IMG/VR virus record: IMGVR_UViG_3300028589_000029
Span: 1 to 32,215 of that record
Reading direction: 5' to 3' (one strand)
DNA from: a virus
Length of the DNA: 32,215 nt
This document shows, piece after piece, positions 7,319-15,793 of the stretch; within the stretch, counting starts at the first letter, position 1; the number at the start of each line of letters is the position of its first letter. A program made the position numbers and the translations under genes. The notes beneath the pieces were generated by a model, which had not been told where the DNA came from, ran no database searches, and saw nothing but the letters and a program-made list of their open reading frames with translations.

Positions 7319-7897
7319 ATGGCACTAGCACCGCTGGCGACTGTCGCTGATATTGAGGTGCGCGGTGTAACCGTTGCTCCTGCTGAGGTTGCGGTCACTG
7401 AGGTCTATCTTGCAGTGGCGTCGTCCCTGGTTCGCGCTGCTGCTGGCTGTCCTATCAGCGAGGAGATCAGCACGGTTGCTGTTGAGGGGCATGCGGGTAC
7501 TCGGCTCGTGCTACCTGGCCAGCCCGTAACGGCTGTCTCAGACGTGTTCGTTGATGGGGTGGCAGTCTCGGACTACCGGCTCACGAACGGCGCTCTGTGG
7601 CGCTCTCAGGGCTGGGCTGGCCACAGTGCACCGCCCGTTGTGGAACTGACCATGACGCACGGTCTACCGGACGTTCCGGCCGACATCGTCGAGATGGTTT
7701 GTCGCATGGCCGTTCAGGCGCTGCTGGCTTTCCGTGAGGGAGATCCTGCACAGCGTCGGGTAGACAGTGAACGCATCGGCGATTACGCAGCTGAGTATTC
7801 CGACGCTGAGACTGGCGTTATGGCGTTGACTGATGTTCAGACCCGCCAGCTTGCTGCGAGGTTCGGCAATACCGCAGCGATGGTGAGGCTGGTATGA
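7319..7897 (+). CDS. Head-tail connector / adaptor (HK97 gp6-like)
   Basis: 192-aa protein in the position of the HK97 gp6 or SPP1 gp15 adaptor ring under the portal. The N-terminal helical part (TVADIEVRGVTVAPAEVAVTEVYLAVASSLVRAAAGCPI) is the usual feature of this family. A beta-rich middle (TRLVLPGQPVTAVSDVFVDGV) and helices near the C-terminus (VEMVCRMAVQALLAF) follow. The end overlaps the next gene by 4 bases (ATGA), so translation is probably coupled. The family is divergent; the assignment uses pattern and order. Confidence 0.8.
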   Translation: MALAPLATVADIEVRGVTVAPAEVAVTEVYLAVASSLVRAAAGCPISEEISTVAVEGHAGTRLVLPGQPVTAVSDVFVDGVAVSDYRLTNGALWRSQGWAGHSAPPVVELTMTHGLPDVPADIVEMVCRMAVQALLAFREGDPAQRRVDSERIGDYAAEYSDAETGVMALTDVQTRQLAARFGNTAAMVRLV

Positions 7898-8226
7898 GTC
7901 GTGTTGCTCGGCTGCTGAACACGTCTGCGGATGTGTGGCGCGAGACTCGCACGGCTGACGGTATGGGCGGGTGGGTGTCCGGGTGGAGCCAGGTTGGTTC
8001 TGTCCGGGCGCGGTTCTCGCAGCCGTCTGCGACTGAGCGCGTGCGCGCTGATCAGGCTGGTGCGGATCGCTCGCACATTGTGTACCTACTCCCAACCGCC
8101 GACGTGCGCAGGGGTGATGAGCTGCGGCGAGGTGCTGACACGTACGACGTGCTTGCCACCTTTGAGCCGTCTGAGCCTGGCACGTATCTGCGCGCTGACT
8201 GCCGCATGAGGCAGGTGGGTGTCTAG
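7894..8226 (+). CDS. Head closure / stopper protein
   Basis: 110-aa small beta-barrel-like protein in the slot of SPP1 gp16 or HK97 gp7-type stoppers. It includes SADVWRETRTADGMGGWVSGW near the N-terminus, which resembles the head-tail joining family pattern, and a C-terminal GDELRRGADTYDVLA. It would close the connector channel to hold packaged DNA. It shares ATGA with the previous gene and its stop overlaps the next GTG by one base. Confidence 0.78.
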   Translation: MSRVARLLNTSADVWRETRTADGMGGWVSGWSQVGSVRARFSQPSATERVRADQAGADRSHIVYLLPTADVRRGDELRRGADTYDVLATFEPSEPGTYLRADCRMRQVGV

Positions 8227-8603
8227 TGGCGCGAGGTTTCGTCACTGCGCGGATATCGGGCATGGGGCGCGTGCTGCGTGCTCTACGTCTGCTGCCGCGC
8301 GAGGTGAACGACGCGAGGAGCGAGGCTCTTGACGAGTGGGCCAAGGATCTAGAAAAGACCGCGAAGGATCTAGCCCCCGTTCGGCGTGGCGTGCTGCGGG
8401 ACCACATCGAATCGCAGGTGGCTCATAACGCTGGTGTCGCTTTCGTGCGCGTGGTGGGTGGTCTCGATTACCCGTACTACGTCGAGAAAGGAACCAGCAA
8501 GATGGAGGCGCAGCCTTTCCTAGGGCCAGCCGCAGCGATTCATAGGCGCACGGGTGAGCGCGCGTTGCAGCGCATTGTTCCTGGCCGATTGGGGCGTGGC
8601 TAA
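8226..8603 (+). CDS. Tail completion / neck protein (HK97 gp10-like)
   Basis: 125 aa. The central helix (ALDEWAKDLEKTAKDLAPVRRGVLRDHI) followed by strands and the C-terminal YYVEKGTSKMEAQPFLGPA is the typical signature of the HK97 gp10-like family: a Y-V-E-x-GT element then a P-x-L-x-P-A element. These proteins join the tail tube to the head connector. Start GTG 8226 overlaps the previous stop (TAGTG), and the end overlaps the next start (TAATG), as in an operon of coupled genes. Confidence 0.82.
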   Translation: MARGFVTARISGMGRVLRALRLLPREVNDARSEALDEWAKDLEKTAKDLAPVRRGVLRDHIESQVAHNAGVAFVRVVGGLDYPYYVEKGTSKMEAQPFLGPAAAIHRRTGERALQRIVPGRLGRG

Positions 8604-9007
8604 TGGCTACTGCCCTACGTCCGTTGCAGTCCGCTGTGTACGCGAAGCTGACGGCCCATGCCCCGCTTATGGCTCGGGTGTCGGGTGTGTTTGATGAGGT
8701 GCCCGAACCGGCCCCGTATCCGTATGTGTCGTTCGGCGCTGTCACTGAGGTGGCCAGCGATGCCCACGACCGTCAGGGGCTAGAGGTGACAATGGTGCTG
8801 CATGTCTGGTCCAAGTATCCGGGCAACGCTGAGGCGGCTGACATCTTCGCTGCCCTTGACGCCGCGTTGGACCGTCAGCCGATCACGGTTGCTGGTTTTA
8901 CTGATGTGTCTCTCGCGCATGTACAGCACCAGTTCATACCCGATCCGGACCCGGATATCCGCCATGTGAATGCGGAGTATCGGGTTTGGCTCACTCGCAC
9001 CTACTGA
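8603..9007 (+). CDS. Tail terminator (DUF3168-like)
   Basis: 134-aa protein with the pattern of the DUF3168/gpU group: an N-terminal helix (LQSAVYAKLTA), then PYPYVSFGAVTEVASDAHD, then VLHVWSKYPGNAEAADIFAALDAAL and a final strand. It would cap the tail tube to stop growth and join it to the head. The last codons and the TGA stop lie inside repeat copy 4, so the palindrome is partly coding here. Confidence 0.85.
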   Translation: MATALRPLQSAVYAKLTAHAPLMARVSGVFDEVPEPAPYPYVSFGAVTEVASDAHDRQGLEVTMVLHVWSKYPGNAEAADIFAALDAALDRQPITVAGFTDVSLAHVQHQFIPDPDPDIRHVNAEYRVWLTRTY

Positions 9008-9019
9008 AATCAGTAGGTG
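8998..9019 (+). repeat. Palindromic repeat copy 4 (GAAATC variant)
   Basis: Arms CACCTACT and AGTAGGTG with centre GAAATC, which makes the dyad fully symmetrical (10 bp each side of AA). G before and C after add one pair, and TTTCT follows, giving a terminator-like arrangement. It overlaps the end of the tail terminator gene, whose TGA stop is inside the repeat. Confidence 0.9.
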
Positions 9020-9042
9020 CTTTCTCATAGAGAGGTTCCCCC

Positions 9043-9465
9043 ATGGCGGGACTAGATGCTTTCGGTATCTCGCTACAGCGTGGCGACGGTACTACGCCGG
9101 GCGAGGTGTTTACCGCGCTGGCGAATGTGACCAGCGTGAGCGGCCCGGAGATTGAGCGCGAGGCGTACGACGTTACCGCGCACGATTCGCCGGATGGATG
9201 GCGTGAGTTCATCGGTGGTCTCAAGGATGGCGGCGAGGTGTCCATTGAGGTCAACTACGACCCGCGTGTTCACGATGACCTAGTCGCAGACTTTGATGAC
9301 CCGGACCCGCGCAACTACAAGCTGGTGTTCCCCAAGAACTACGGCACGTGGGAACTGTCCCTACTGCTGACGGGCTTTTCTCAGGAAGCGCCCGTAGACG
9401 GACAGCTAGCCGCTGAAATGACTTTCAAGGTGTCGGGCAAGCCGACCATTACCCCCGGAGCGTAA
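9043..9465 (+). CDS. Major tail (tube) protein
   Basis: 140-aa tail tube subunit, placed between the tail terminator and the chaperone genes as usual. The sequence has the tube-protein pattern: TALANVTSVSGPEIEREAYDVTAHDSPDGWREFIGGL, then a strand-rich GGEVSIEVNYDP and a C-terminal AAEMTFKVSGKPTI. The W-R-E/D-F-I-x-G-L motif with a preceding T-A-H-D-S-P is very common in tail tube proteins of Gram-positive phages. The start ATG has an AGAGAGG ribosome binding site. It follows repeat copy 4, so it could start a separate transcript. Confidence 0.9.
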   Translation: MAGLDAFGISLQRGDGTTPGEVFTALANVTSVSGPEIEREAYDVTAHDSPDGWREFIGGLKDGGEVSIEVNYDPRVHDDLVADFDDPDPRNYKLVFPKNYGTWELSLLLTGFSQEAPVDGQLAAEMTFKVSGKPTITPGA

Positions 9466-9468
9466 CCC

Positions 9469-9834
9469 ATGTACCTTTCCGCTGATCAGATTCTCGGCGC
9501 CGATGACCTCAAGTCTGAGGACGTTTCGGTTCCTGAGTGGGGTGGGACCGTTCGCGTTCGGGGTATGTCCGGCGCCGCTCGTGACAAGTTCGAGTCGTCC
9601 ATGCTTAAGGATTCCATGGATGGCATCAACAAGGATAAGGCGCTAGACAACTACCGTGCCCGACTGGCTGCACTCTGTCTGATCGACGGAGAGGGCAAGC
9701 GCCTTTTCCGGTCTGAGGCTGAGACTAAGCGTTTGGGTGAAAAGTCCGCTGAGGCGCTGTCGCGTGTCGCAGAGGTTGCCACTCGTCTATCGGGTCTCGG
9801 TTCTGAGGACGTCAAGGAGCTAACGGGAAACTGA
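9469..9834 (+). CDS. Tail assembly chaperone, short form (G-like)
   Basis: 121-aa protein, equivalent to lambda gpG. It lies between the tail tube and tape measure genes and ends at a TGA immediately after a GGGAAAC slippery heptamer. The sequence begins MYLSADQILGADDLKSEDV and is helical and charged at the C-terminus. It would coat the tape measure protein during tail assembly and is not part of the virion. The main product stops at 9834; a minority would shift into the -1 frame (see the next entry). Confidence 0.88.
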   Translation: MYLSADQILGADDLKSEDVSVPEWGGTVRVRGMSGAARDKFESSMLKDSMDGINKDKALDNYRARLAALCLIDGEGKRLFRSEAETKRLGEKSAEALSRVAEVATRLSGLGSEDVKELTGN

Positions 9835-10166
9835 GCGACCGGCCAGAGCGTCAGTTCTACTTTCGTCTGGCCGGTCATCTCGGTATGCCCGTGGGGGAGT
9901 TGCTCGCTCGTACGTCGTCTTTCGAGATTACCGAATGGATGGCGTACGAGCGGCTGACTGGCCCGCTTGATTCTCGTTTGCGTGGGGATATCAGCGCGTC
10001 CATTGTCGCTGCCACGGTGGCCAATTCGCAGGGGGCTAAGCGAAAGCTAAAGCCTGCCGACTTTGTGCCCACGTGGTTCAAGCGCAAGAAGACGGTTGAT
10101 GAAGTATGGGCGGAAGTCCTCAAGGCGAACGCTGCATTGGGTGGCACTGTCCGCGACAAGGAGTGA
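9469..10166 (+). CDS. Tail assembly chaperone, frameshifted long form (GT-like)
   Basis: Programmed -1 frameshift product. The 0-frame codons around the site read ACG GGA AAC TGA, so G GGA AAC (9825-9831) is a canonical X XXY YYZ heptamer directly before the stop. After slippage, translation continues from 9831 as LSDRPERQFYFRLAGHLG... through the open frame that ends at TGA 10164-10166, giving about 232 aa. The downstream frame has no well-placed start of its own (first ATG 9885 lacks a clear ribosome binding site), which supports expression by frameshifting. Known G/GT systems behave this way; efficiency cannot be read from sequence. The stop overlaps repeat copy 5. Confidence 0.85.
9825..9831 (+). 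promoter_or_regulatory. -1 ribosomal slippery site GGGAAAC
   Basis: The heptamer G GGA AAC is in the correct phase relative to the upstream frame and is followed at once by TGA. This is the recoding signal for the tail chaperone pair. The GC-rich stretch after it (GCGACCGGCCAGAGC, then GGCCGGTC at 9869-9876) contains complementary GACCGGCC and GGCCGGTC segments that could form a stimulatory stem. Confidence 0.85.
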
Positions 10167-10194
10167 GGCACCTACTGAAATGAGTAGGTGCCTC
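10165..10194 (+). repeat. Palindromic repeat copy 5 with paired flanks
   Basis: Core 10169-10190 (CACCTACT, GAAATG, AGTAGGTG) extended by GAGG and CCTC to a 12-bp stem, then TTATTGTG. It starts inside the stop codon of the long chaperone frame and precedes the tape measure gene. The T-rich tail makes it one of the more terminator-like copies. Confidence 0.92.
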
Positions 10195-10215
10195 TTATTG
10201 TGAAGGGGGTGTCCC

Positions 10216-11982
10216 ATGGCCACACTGGCGAGTATGACAGTGCGGCTAGGTATCGACACTAGCCAGCTAGCAGCGGGAGCAAGGCAAGCGGCGGCTACGG
10301 CGCAGCGCATCGGGCAGAGCATTCAGAACGGCGTTGCCACTGGTTCGCGTAATGCGGGCAAGGCGCTGCTTACCGTGGGTGCGACGGGTGGCAAGGTGCT
10401 GGCTGTCATGTCTGCGGGTGCAGTGGGTGCGGCTGCGTCGCTCGCTGGCGTCGGGCTGGCGTTCGCCGGTATCGGTATTGCTGCCGCCGCGCAGAGCGAG
10501 CAAGTGAAGACAGCGTTTAGCGGGTTGAAGGAGCACGTTACTGCAACCATGCAGGAGCTAGCTAAGCCAATCGTTGCCCCGCTGGCGGCGTCGGCAAAGC
10601 AGCTACAGGGGATTTTCGATGACCTAGCTCCGCAGATTGGGGCAGTGTTCGAAACGGTCGGCCCAATGATTCAGCCGCTAGTTGCTGGCATTGGTGAGTT
10701 CGCGTCTGGTCTACTGTCCGGTGTCGTTCCTGCTATGCAGGCAATGCAGCCGGTTATGGAGTCTTTCGGCGGATTCCTCGGATCGGTCGGTTCTGCGCTG
10801 GGTGGATTCATTGAGGGGCTGACCAGCGGAATAGGCGAGGCGGCTGGTGTATTCGATGCACTAGGCGCAACTCTGAATTCCGTTCTGCCGTTCCTCGGCG
10901 AGCTAATGGGGCAGATGCTGGCTATTGCTGGCCCGATCCTGAGCAAGCTCCTGAGTGCGCTGGGTCCCGTTCTGACAGCGCTAGGCGACGCTTTGCAGCC
11001 GATCCTAGTTGCGCTGGGTCCCGTGCTGGACGCGCTTGTTGATGCGGTGCTGGCGCTCGTTATGGCGTTCCTGCCGCTGCTGCCGCCGATCAGTCAGCTA
11101 GTCGTTGCACTGCTGCCGGTTCTTACGCCGATCCTTACGGCCCTGGTTCCGCTCTTTGCGGCGCTGGGCGAAATCATCAACGCGCTCGTTCCGATCCTTA
11201 CGCCGATCATCACGCTGGTGGGTGAGCTGGCGACTATCCTCGCCGAGCACCTCGCCGGGTTCATCACTACCGTGGTCGTTCCCGCTATTCAGATGATTGC
11301 CGCTCTGCTGTCTGGCGATTTCAGCAAGGCTTGGGAACTGGCAAAGACGGTTGTTGTCAATGCCGCTAAGTTCGTTGTTGACACGATCACGCAGCTACCT
11401 CAGAAGCTATGGGCGGCGCTACAGCCGCTTGCCTCAAAGCTATGGGACGCTGCGAAGCGTGGCGCTGACAAGATGTGGCAGGCGATAAAGGATGGCGTTG
11501 GCAAGGCTATCGACTGGGTGAAGTCGCTGCCCGGTAAGGCTAAGACGGCGCTAGGCAATATCGGCTCCACGCTCATGAGCGCCGGTAAGAATCTCATTAA
11601 GGGATTCATTGACGGAATCATGGGCATGTTTGGTTCCGTCCGCAGCAAGCTGGGTGAGCTGACCGGAATGCTTCCTGACTGGAAGGGTCCGGCGACGCTT
11701 GACGCGAAGATCCTCACTCCCGCTGGTATGTCGGTTCTCCGGGGCTTCATGCACGGTATTGACAATCAGGCGCCTGCACTGCGTAAGCAGCTACAGGGGC
11801 TGACTGCTGACATTCCTGGGATGGTCGCTGACGTTTCCCCTAAGGGTGTGTTCAGCGCGTCTCAGCGGACGGAGCAGCGTCTCCGGCTGGACGTGACCGG
11901 ATCGGATGAAGACATGAAGCGGCTAATCCGTCGCATCGTTCGAGTGGATGGGCGGGGTTCCGCTCAGACCGCGTTTGGATAG
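10216..11982 (+). CDS. Tape measure protein
   Basis: 588-aa protein that sets tail length and is threaded through the tube. It has an N-terminal alpha-helical segment (MTVRLGIDTSQLAAGARQAAATAQRI), a glycine/alanine-rich hydrophobic stretch (about residues 55-95) and a long middle of hydrophobic heptad-like repeats with recurring LxPVLxAL and LxPILTxL elements (about 235-370). The C-terminal part has amphipathic helices (KDGVGKAIDWVKSLPGK; SAGKNLIKGFIDGIMG) often seen in actinophage tape measures. By the usual rule of about 0.15 nm per residue, the tail would be roughly 90 nm, which is short. The start has a GAAGGGGG ribosome binding site. No lytic domain is visible. Confidence 0.93.
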   Translation: MATLASMTVRLGIDTSQLAAGARQAAATAQRIGQSIQNGVATGSRNAGKALLTVGATGGKVLAVMSAGAVGAAASLAGVGLAFAGIGIAAAAQSEQVKTAFSGLKEHVTATMQELAKPIVAPLAASAKQLQGIFDDLAPQIGAVFETVGPMIQPLVAGIGEFASGLLSGVVPAMQAMQPVMESFGGFLGSVGSALGGFIEGLTSGIGEAAGVFDALGATLNSVLPFLGELMGQMLAIAGPILSKLLSALGPVLTALGDALQPILVALGPVLDALVDAVLALVMAFLPLLPPISQLVVALLPVLTPILTALVPLFAALGEIINALVPILTPIITLVGELATILAEHLAGFITTVVVPAIQMIAALLSGDFSKAWELAKTVVVNAAKFVVDTITQLPQKLWAALQPLASKLWDAAKRGADKMWQAIKDGVGKAIDWVKSLPGKAKTALGNIGSTLMSAGKNLIKGFIDGIMGMFGSVRSKLGELTGMLPDWKGPATLDAKILTPAGMSVLRGFMHGIDNQAPALRKQLQGLTADIPGMVADVSPKGVFSASQRTEQRLRLDVTGSDEDMKRLIRRIVRVDGRGSAQTAFG

Positions 11983-11993
11983 GAGTCTTACAC

Positions 11994-14900
11994 ATGGCGT
12001 TTCCCCTGGACATTCACACTGAGTTGCTGATTGATGGTGCCTGGCAGGATGTTTCAGGGGACGTCTACAACCGTGAGGCGCTGCGGATTTCTCATGGTCG
12101 TGCCGATGAGGGTGGGCGCGCGGATGTCAGTAAGGCAACGTTCCTACTGAACAACCGGGGCGGTAAGTATTCTCCCCGTAACCCGCGCTCCCCTCTCTTC
12201 GGGAAGATCGGCCGTAACACTCCGGTGCGTATCAGCATCGACGGTGGCGAGTCGTACCTTGAGACGGATGGTGCACCGGCCAACATTGCCAGCACTCCGC
12301 ACAACGCAGCGTTCCACCCCACTACTTCGCTGGACCTTCGCGCTGAGGTGTCGCCGGACAACTGGCGGCTACGTGGTGGGAACCAGACGCTTATCGGTAA
12401 GTGGGAGCCAACGGGTAATCAGTGCTCGTACATGATGCGGGTCTCTTACGATCCCAGCACGGGTAACCACAACCTTTCCATGCTGTGGTCGACGGATGGC
12501 ACCCCGGGTGGTATGCGGCAGGTGTTCGCCAGCATCGGCTGGCCCATGCCCCGGTACGCGGTGCGCTGGGTCCTGGCGCAGGCTACGGGCACAGCGACCA
12601 TGTATATGGCTCGTACGCTTGACGGACCGTGGCAGGAGATCACCTCTGTGAGCACGGGTGTTGCTGAACCCATCTTCAACTCCTCGGCTCCCTTGGAGAT
12701 AGCTCCGGGCGACACGACGTCTGAGCCGGACCGTGTGCCGTTCGCTGGCCGTGGTCACCGGTTCGCGGTAGTCATCAACGGCGCTGAGGTGGCGTCTCCC
12801 GACTTCCGGCACCTCGCCCCGGGTATTACCTCGTTTACCGACTCAAAGGCCCGTACGTGGGCGCTCAGCGGCACGGCGCGTATCGCCAACCGACACACCC
12901 GCTTTGAGGGCGAGATTGCCTCATGGCCCTCCCGCTGGGAGCCGTCCGGTACTGACGCGTGGGTGCCCGTTCAGGCTGCGGGTATCCGGCGCCGCCTGAG
13001 CCAGGGTGTCAAGGCGCTAGATTCCACACTGCGCCGCCGCATCCCGTCCGGCAACCCGATCGCCTACTGGCCTCTGGAAGAGGGGGCAGGCGCAACCCAG
13101 GGCTACAGCCCGATTCCCAACGTCAAGCCCCTGCGGGTTATCGGCGCCGAGTTCGCCGCTGACGATTCGTTGGGCGGGTCCAGCGCTCTGCCCAAGTTCA
13201 CTGGCACGACTGGTCAGTTCACTGCTGACGTGCCCCCTAGTCGCAAGCTGGGATGGCATGTGGAAATGCCGTTCTTCATTCCCGCGATCACGGCGACGGA
13301 ACGCGAGTTCTTCCGTGTGCGGGTGGCTGGTGCTGGCACGGTGGGTGCTACGTCTAACAACACGGTTGCTGCCGTCGCTGCCCTGGTGAGCACAGCGGGT
13401 GTGAAGGTTGCGGCGCTGAATGATGACAGTGAGATCCTCGGCCACTTCCTTCTGACGACTGCCGGTGCTGTCACTGCGTTCGTTGGCAAGTGGAACCGGC
13501 TACAGCTATTCACCACCACGGACGGCGGGACGTCGTACCTGAATCTCCGCTGGGTCGATATCGTCAACGGCGGTTTCTGGCACGCCCGTACCGTCATGAC
13601 TGGCTCGCCCGGTCGTGTCACTCAGGTGCGGTGCAACGCTGGCCCGAACATTCCCGATGTGTCGCTGGGTCACCTCGCTGTGTTCGACACTGCGGGAACC
13701 GTGGCGGCAGGTGGTGCAGTCAACACAACCACGCCCGGCACAACGATCTATGCGGGTGCCGACGATGGCTTCATAAATGAGGCCGTGTGCGCACGCATGG
13801 AGCGCATCTGTGATGAGGAGGGCATAGCTCACCGCATTAGCGCGATTCAGGGTGTGTTCACCATGGGCCCTCAGCGTCCGCGCACGGTGCTTGAGATCCT
13901 TGACGAGTGCGCCGATGTCGATCAGGGCATGGTGTTTGATGCGCGCGACAAGCGGGCCATTGCGTACCGGGGTCGGGGTGATCTGTATAACCAAACGCCT
14001 GCCATGACGCTTGATTACGCGGGTGGCCAGCGCGAGGTTGCTGTGCCGTTTGAGCCGGTCGAAGATGACCAGAACCTACGGAACGACGTGACTCGCGTTC
14101 GCTCTGGCGGTGCAGAGTTTCGCGCTGTGCTTGAGGACGGGCCGCTGTCAATTCAGCCTCCGCCGCTGGGCGTGGGTACCTACGATGAGTCAGTGGAGAT
14201 CAATCCGTACAGCGATACGCAGCTACGGGATATCACCGGTTGGGCGCTGCACCTTGGTACGTGGGATGAGGCGCGTTTCCCCGTTGTGAACATGCGGCTG
14301 CACGGTGCACCTCACCTTGTGGACGCGTGGCTAGGGCTTGAGCTGCTGGACCGCATCGACGTTGTGAATCCGCCGGAGTATCTGCCAGCGGGTGACGTGC
14401 GGTTGATGGTCCAGGGTTACGAGGAGGAGCTAACGCTTACCACGTGGGACGTGACGCTGAACTGTTCGCCGTACGGTCCGTACGATGTTGCGGTTGTTGA
14501 CGACCCGGACCTAGGGCGCGCTGACACGTCGGGCAGTGTGGTCACTGTTGACACCCCTGCGACGTCGCCAACTATCCCTGTAACGACGCTTGTTGGTCCT
14601 CCGTGGGTTACTGGCAACGGAAGCGATTTCCCGTTCTCGGCCTCTGTGGCTGGCGAGGTGGTCACGGTCACAAGCATCACTCAGGACATGGCCGACTCGT
14701 TCAACCGCACTGTTACCAACGGTTGGGGCACAGCGAGCACCGGGCAGGCATGGGTTAACACGGGTGGCACTACCACCAACTATGCCGTGAGCGCTGGCAC
14801 GGGCAGGCACATCATGGCCACAACGAACCTGACTCGCACGTCACTGGTTCCGCTGGCTGGAGCTGACGTTGATGTGCAGTGCGGCATGGCGTTCTCGGCC

Positions 14901-15392
14901 GTTCCGACGCTGGCAGATGGTCAGCTTTACCTTGAGGTGCGGAGCGCTGACGCCACGCACAGCTACCTCGCTCGGCTGCGACTGACGCCAACGGGCGTGC
15001 TATCGCTGACGATTCGCAAGCGGGATGCGGCGGAAACGCTGATCAGTGACACGTTCACTGTGCCCGGCACCTATGTGGCTGGCACGTTCTACAACGTCCG
15101 GTTCTCTGTCATTGGCAGCGAGCTACGGGCGCGCGTGTGGGCTGAGGGTACGGCTGAGCCTGCTGCCTGGCAGGTGTCGGCAACCGATGTGAGGTTCTCG
15201 GCGGCTGGCCTAGTGGGTGTCCGCTCGAACCTTGGAGCGGTTGGCAATGCGCCGATTACGGGTAGCTTCAAGAACTTCGCTGTCCTGAACCAGCAGACGA
15301 TGCACGTGCTGCGTACTGCGAGTGGGCCCGCGAAGTTTCAGGTTGCTGGTGGTGCCGTTGGGCTGACGCACCCCTCATTCACTTCTTACTAG
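11994..15392 (+). CDS. Large minor tail protein with lectin-like domains
   Basis: 1132-aa baseplate or tail-tip protein directly after the tape measure. Residues 1-90 (DIHTELLIDGAWQDVSGDVYNREALRISHGRADEGGRADVS) resemble the N-terminus of many Streptomyces-phage minor tail proteins. Three regions look like concanavalin/laminin-G-type jelly rolls: about 95-280, about 350-580 (begins NPIAYWPLEEGAGA) and about 895-1120 (begins DSFNRTVTNGWGTASTGQAW). A middle section around 600-830 (RMERICDEEGIAHRI... DDQNLRNDVTRVRSGG) resembles the tail-tip scaffold part of such proteins. One gene seems to combine distal-tail, tail-lysin-position and receptor-binding parts that other phages split. The domain calls are pattern-based. 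Confidence 0.85.
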   Translation: MAFPLDIHTELLIDGAWQDVSGDVYNREALRISHGRADEGGRADVSKATFLLNNRGGKYSPRNPRSPLFGKIGRNTPVRISIDGGESYLETDGAPANIASTPHNAAFHPTTSLDLRAEVSPDNWRLRGGNQTLIGKWEPTGNQCSYMMRVSYDPSTGNHNLSMLWSTDGTPGGMRQVFASIGWPMPRYAVRWVLAQATGTATMYMARTLDGPWQEITSVSTGVAEPIFNSSAPLEIAPGDTTSEPDRVPFAGRGHRFAVVINGAEVASPDFRHLAPGITSFTDSKARTWALSGTARIANRHTRFEGEIASWPSRWEPSGTDAWVPVQAAGIRRRLSQGVKALDSTLRRRIPSGNPIAYWPLEEGAGATQGYSPIPNVKPLRVIGAEFAADDSLGGSSALPKFTGTTGQFTADVPPSRKLGWHVEMPFFIPAITATEREFFRVRVAGAGTVGATSNNTVAAVAALVSTAGVKVAALNDDSEILGHFLLTTAGAVTAFVGKWNRLQLFTTTDGGTSYLNLRWVDIVNGGFWHARTVMTGSPGRVTQVRCNAGPNIPDVSLGHLAVFDTAGTVAAGGAVNTTTPGTTIYAGADDGFINEAVCARMERICDEEGIAHRISAIQGVFTMGPQRPRTVLEILDECADVDQGMVFDARDKRAIAYRGRGDLYNQTPAMTLDYAGGQREVAVPFEPVEDDQNLRNDVTRVRSGGAEFRAVLEDGPLSIQPPPLGVGTYDESVEINPYSDTQLRDITGWALHLGTWDEARFPVVNMRLHGAPHLVDAWLGLELLDRIDVVNPPEYLPAGDVRLMVQGYEEELTLTTWDVTLNCSPYGPYDVAVVDDPDLGRADTSGSVVTVDTPATSPTIPVTTLVGPPWVTGNGSDFPFSASVAGEVVTVTSITQDMADSFNRTVTNGWGTASTGQAWVNTGGTTTNYAVSAGTGRHIMATTNLTRTSLVPLAGADVDVQCGMAFSAVPTLADGQLYLEVRSADATHSYLARLRLTPTGVLSLTIRKRDAAETLISDTFTVPGTYVAGTFYNVRFSVIGSELRARVWAEGTAEPAAWQVSATDVRFSAAGLVGVRSNLGAVGNAPITGSFKNFAVLNQQTMHVLRTASGPAKFQVAGGAVGLTHPSFTSY

Positions 15393-15402
15393 GGAGCATG
15401 TT

Positions 15403-15729
15403 TTGACTGTACCGGCTACGGCCTGGCGGGCAGGAATGCGGATTACCGCTGAGCGCCTGCTAGCCCGCAATGACCAGCAGCGAATAGAGCAAGTGGCATT
15501 TACCGCTCAGTCGTCCTATCAGCAGTCGGTGACGTTCGATGAGCCGTTCCCAACGATCCCGTCCGTTCAGGTGGAGATCATGTCAGGTGCTGGCGTGACT
15601 GCTGGGTTTGAGGCGCGGCCGATCAGCGTGAGCACCACGGGCTTTACCATCTTCATTCGCCGGAGCGATGGGACGACCACCACGGCCACGTGGGATGCGC
15701 AGCCCGTTAGCTGGCACGCTTCCGTTTAG
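15403..15729 (+). CDS. Small minor tail protein, H-type-lectin-like
   Basis: 108-aa protein. The motif QSVTFDEPFPTIPSVQVEI followed by ARPISVSTTGFTIFIRR matches the strand pattern of H-type lectin domains (V-x-F-x-x-P-F-x-x-x-P, then G-F-T-I), which are common as sugar-binding parts of actinophage tail tips. It is probably part of the receptor-binding apparatus. The start is TTG 15403: AGGGAG at 15391-15396 sits 6 bases upstream, while the nearby ATG 15398 runs into a stop after two codons. Confidence 0.75.
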   Translation: MTVPATAWRAGMRITAERLLARNDQQRIEQVAFTAQSSYQQSVTFDEPFPTIPSVQVEIMSGAGVTAGFEARPISVSTTGFTIFIRRSDGTTTTATWDAQPVSWHASV

Positions 15730-15739
15730 TTCGTTCACT

Positions 15740-15775
15740 GGCGAGGCACCTACTGAAATGAGTAGGTGCCTCGCC
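15740..15775 (+). repeat. Palindromic repeat copy 6 with long paired flanks
   Basis: Core 15747-15768 (CACCTACT, GAAATG, AGTAGGTG). GGCGAGG before and CCTCGCC after lengthen the perfect stem to 15 bp, followed by CCTTT. It lies 10 bases past the stop of the tail gene and just before the endolysin gene, so it could end the tail transcript. Confidence 0.95.
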
Positions 15776-15793
15776 CCTTTGAGAGGTTTCACC

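Noticed and set aside
15668-15793. Endolysin start upstream at 15668
   Set aside because: It would require translation through repeat copy 6 and overlap the previous gene; the GAGAGG site supports ATG 15794.
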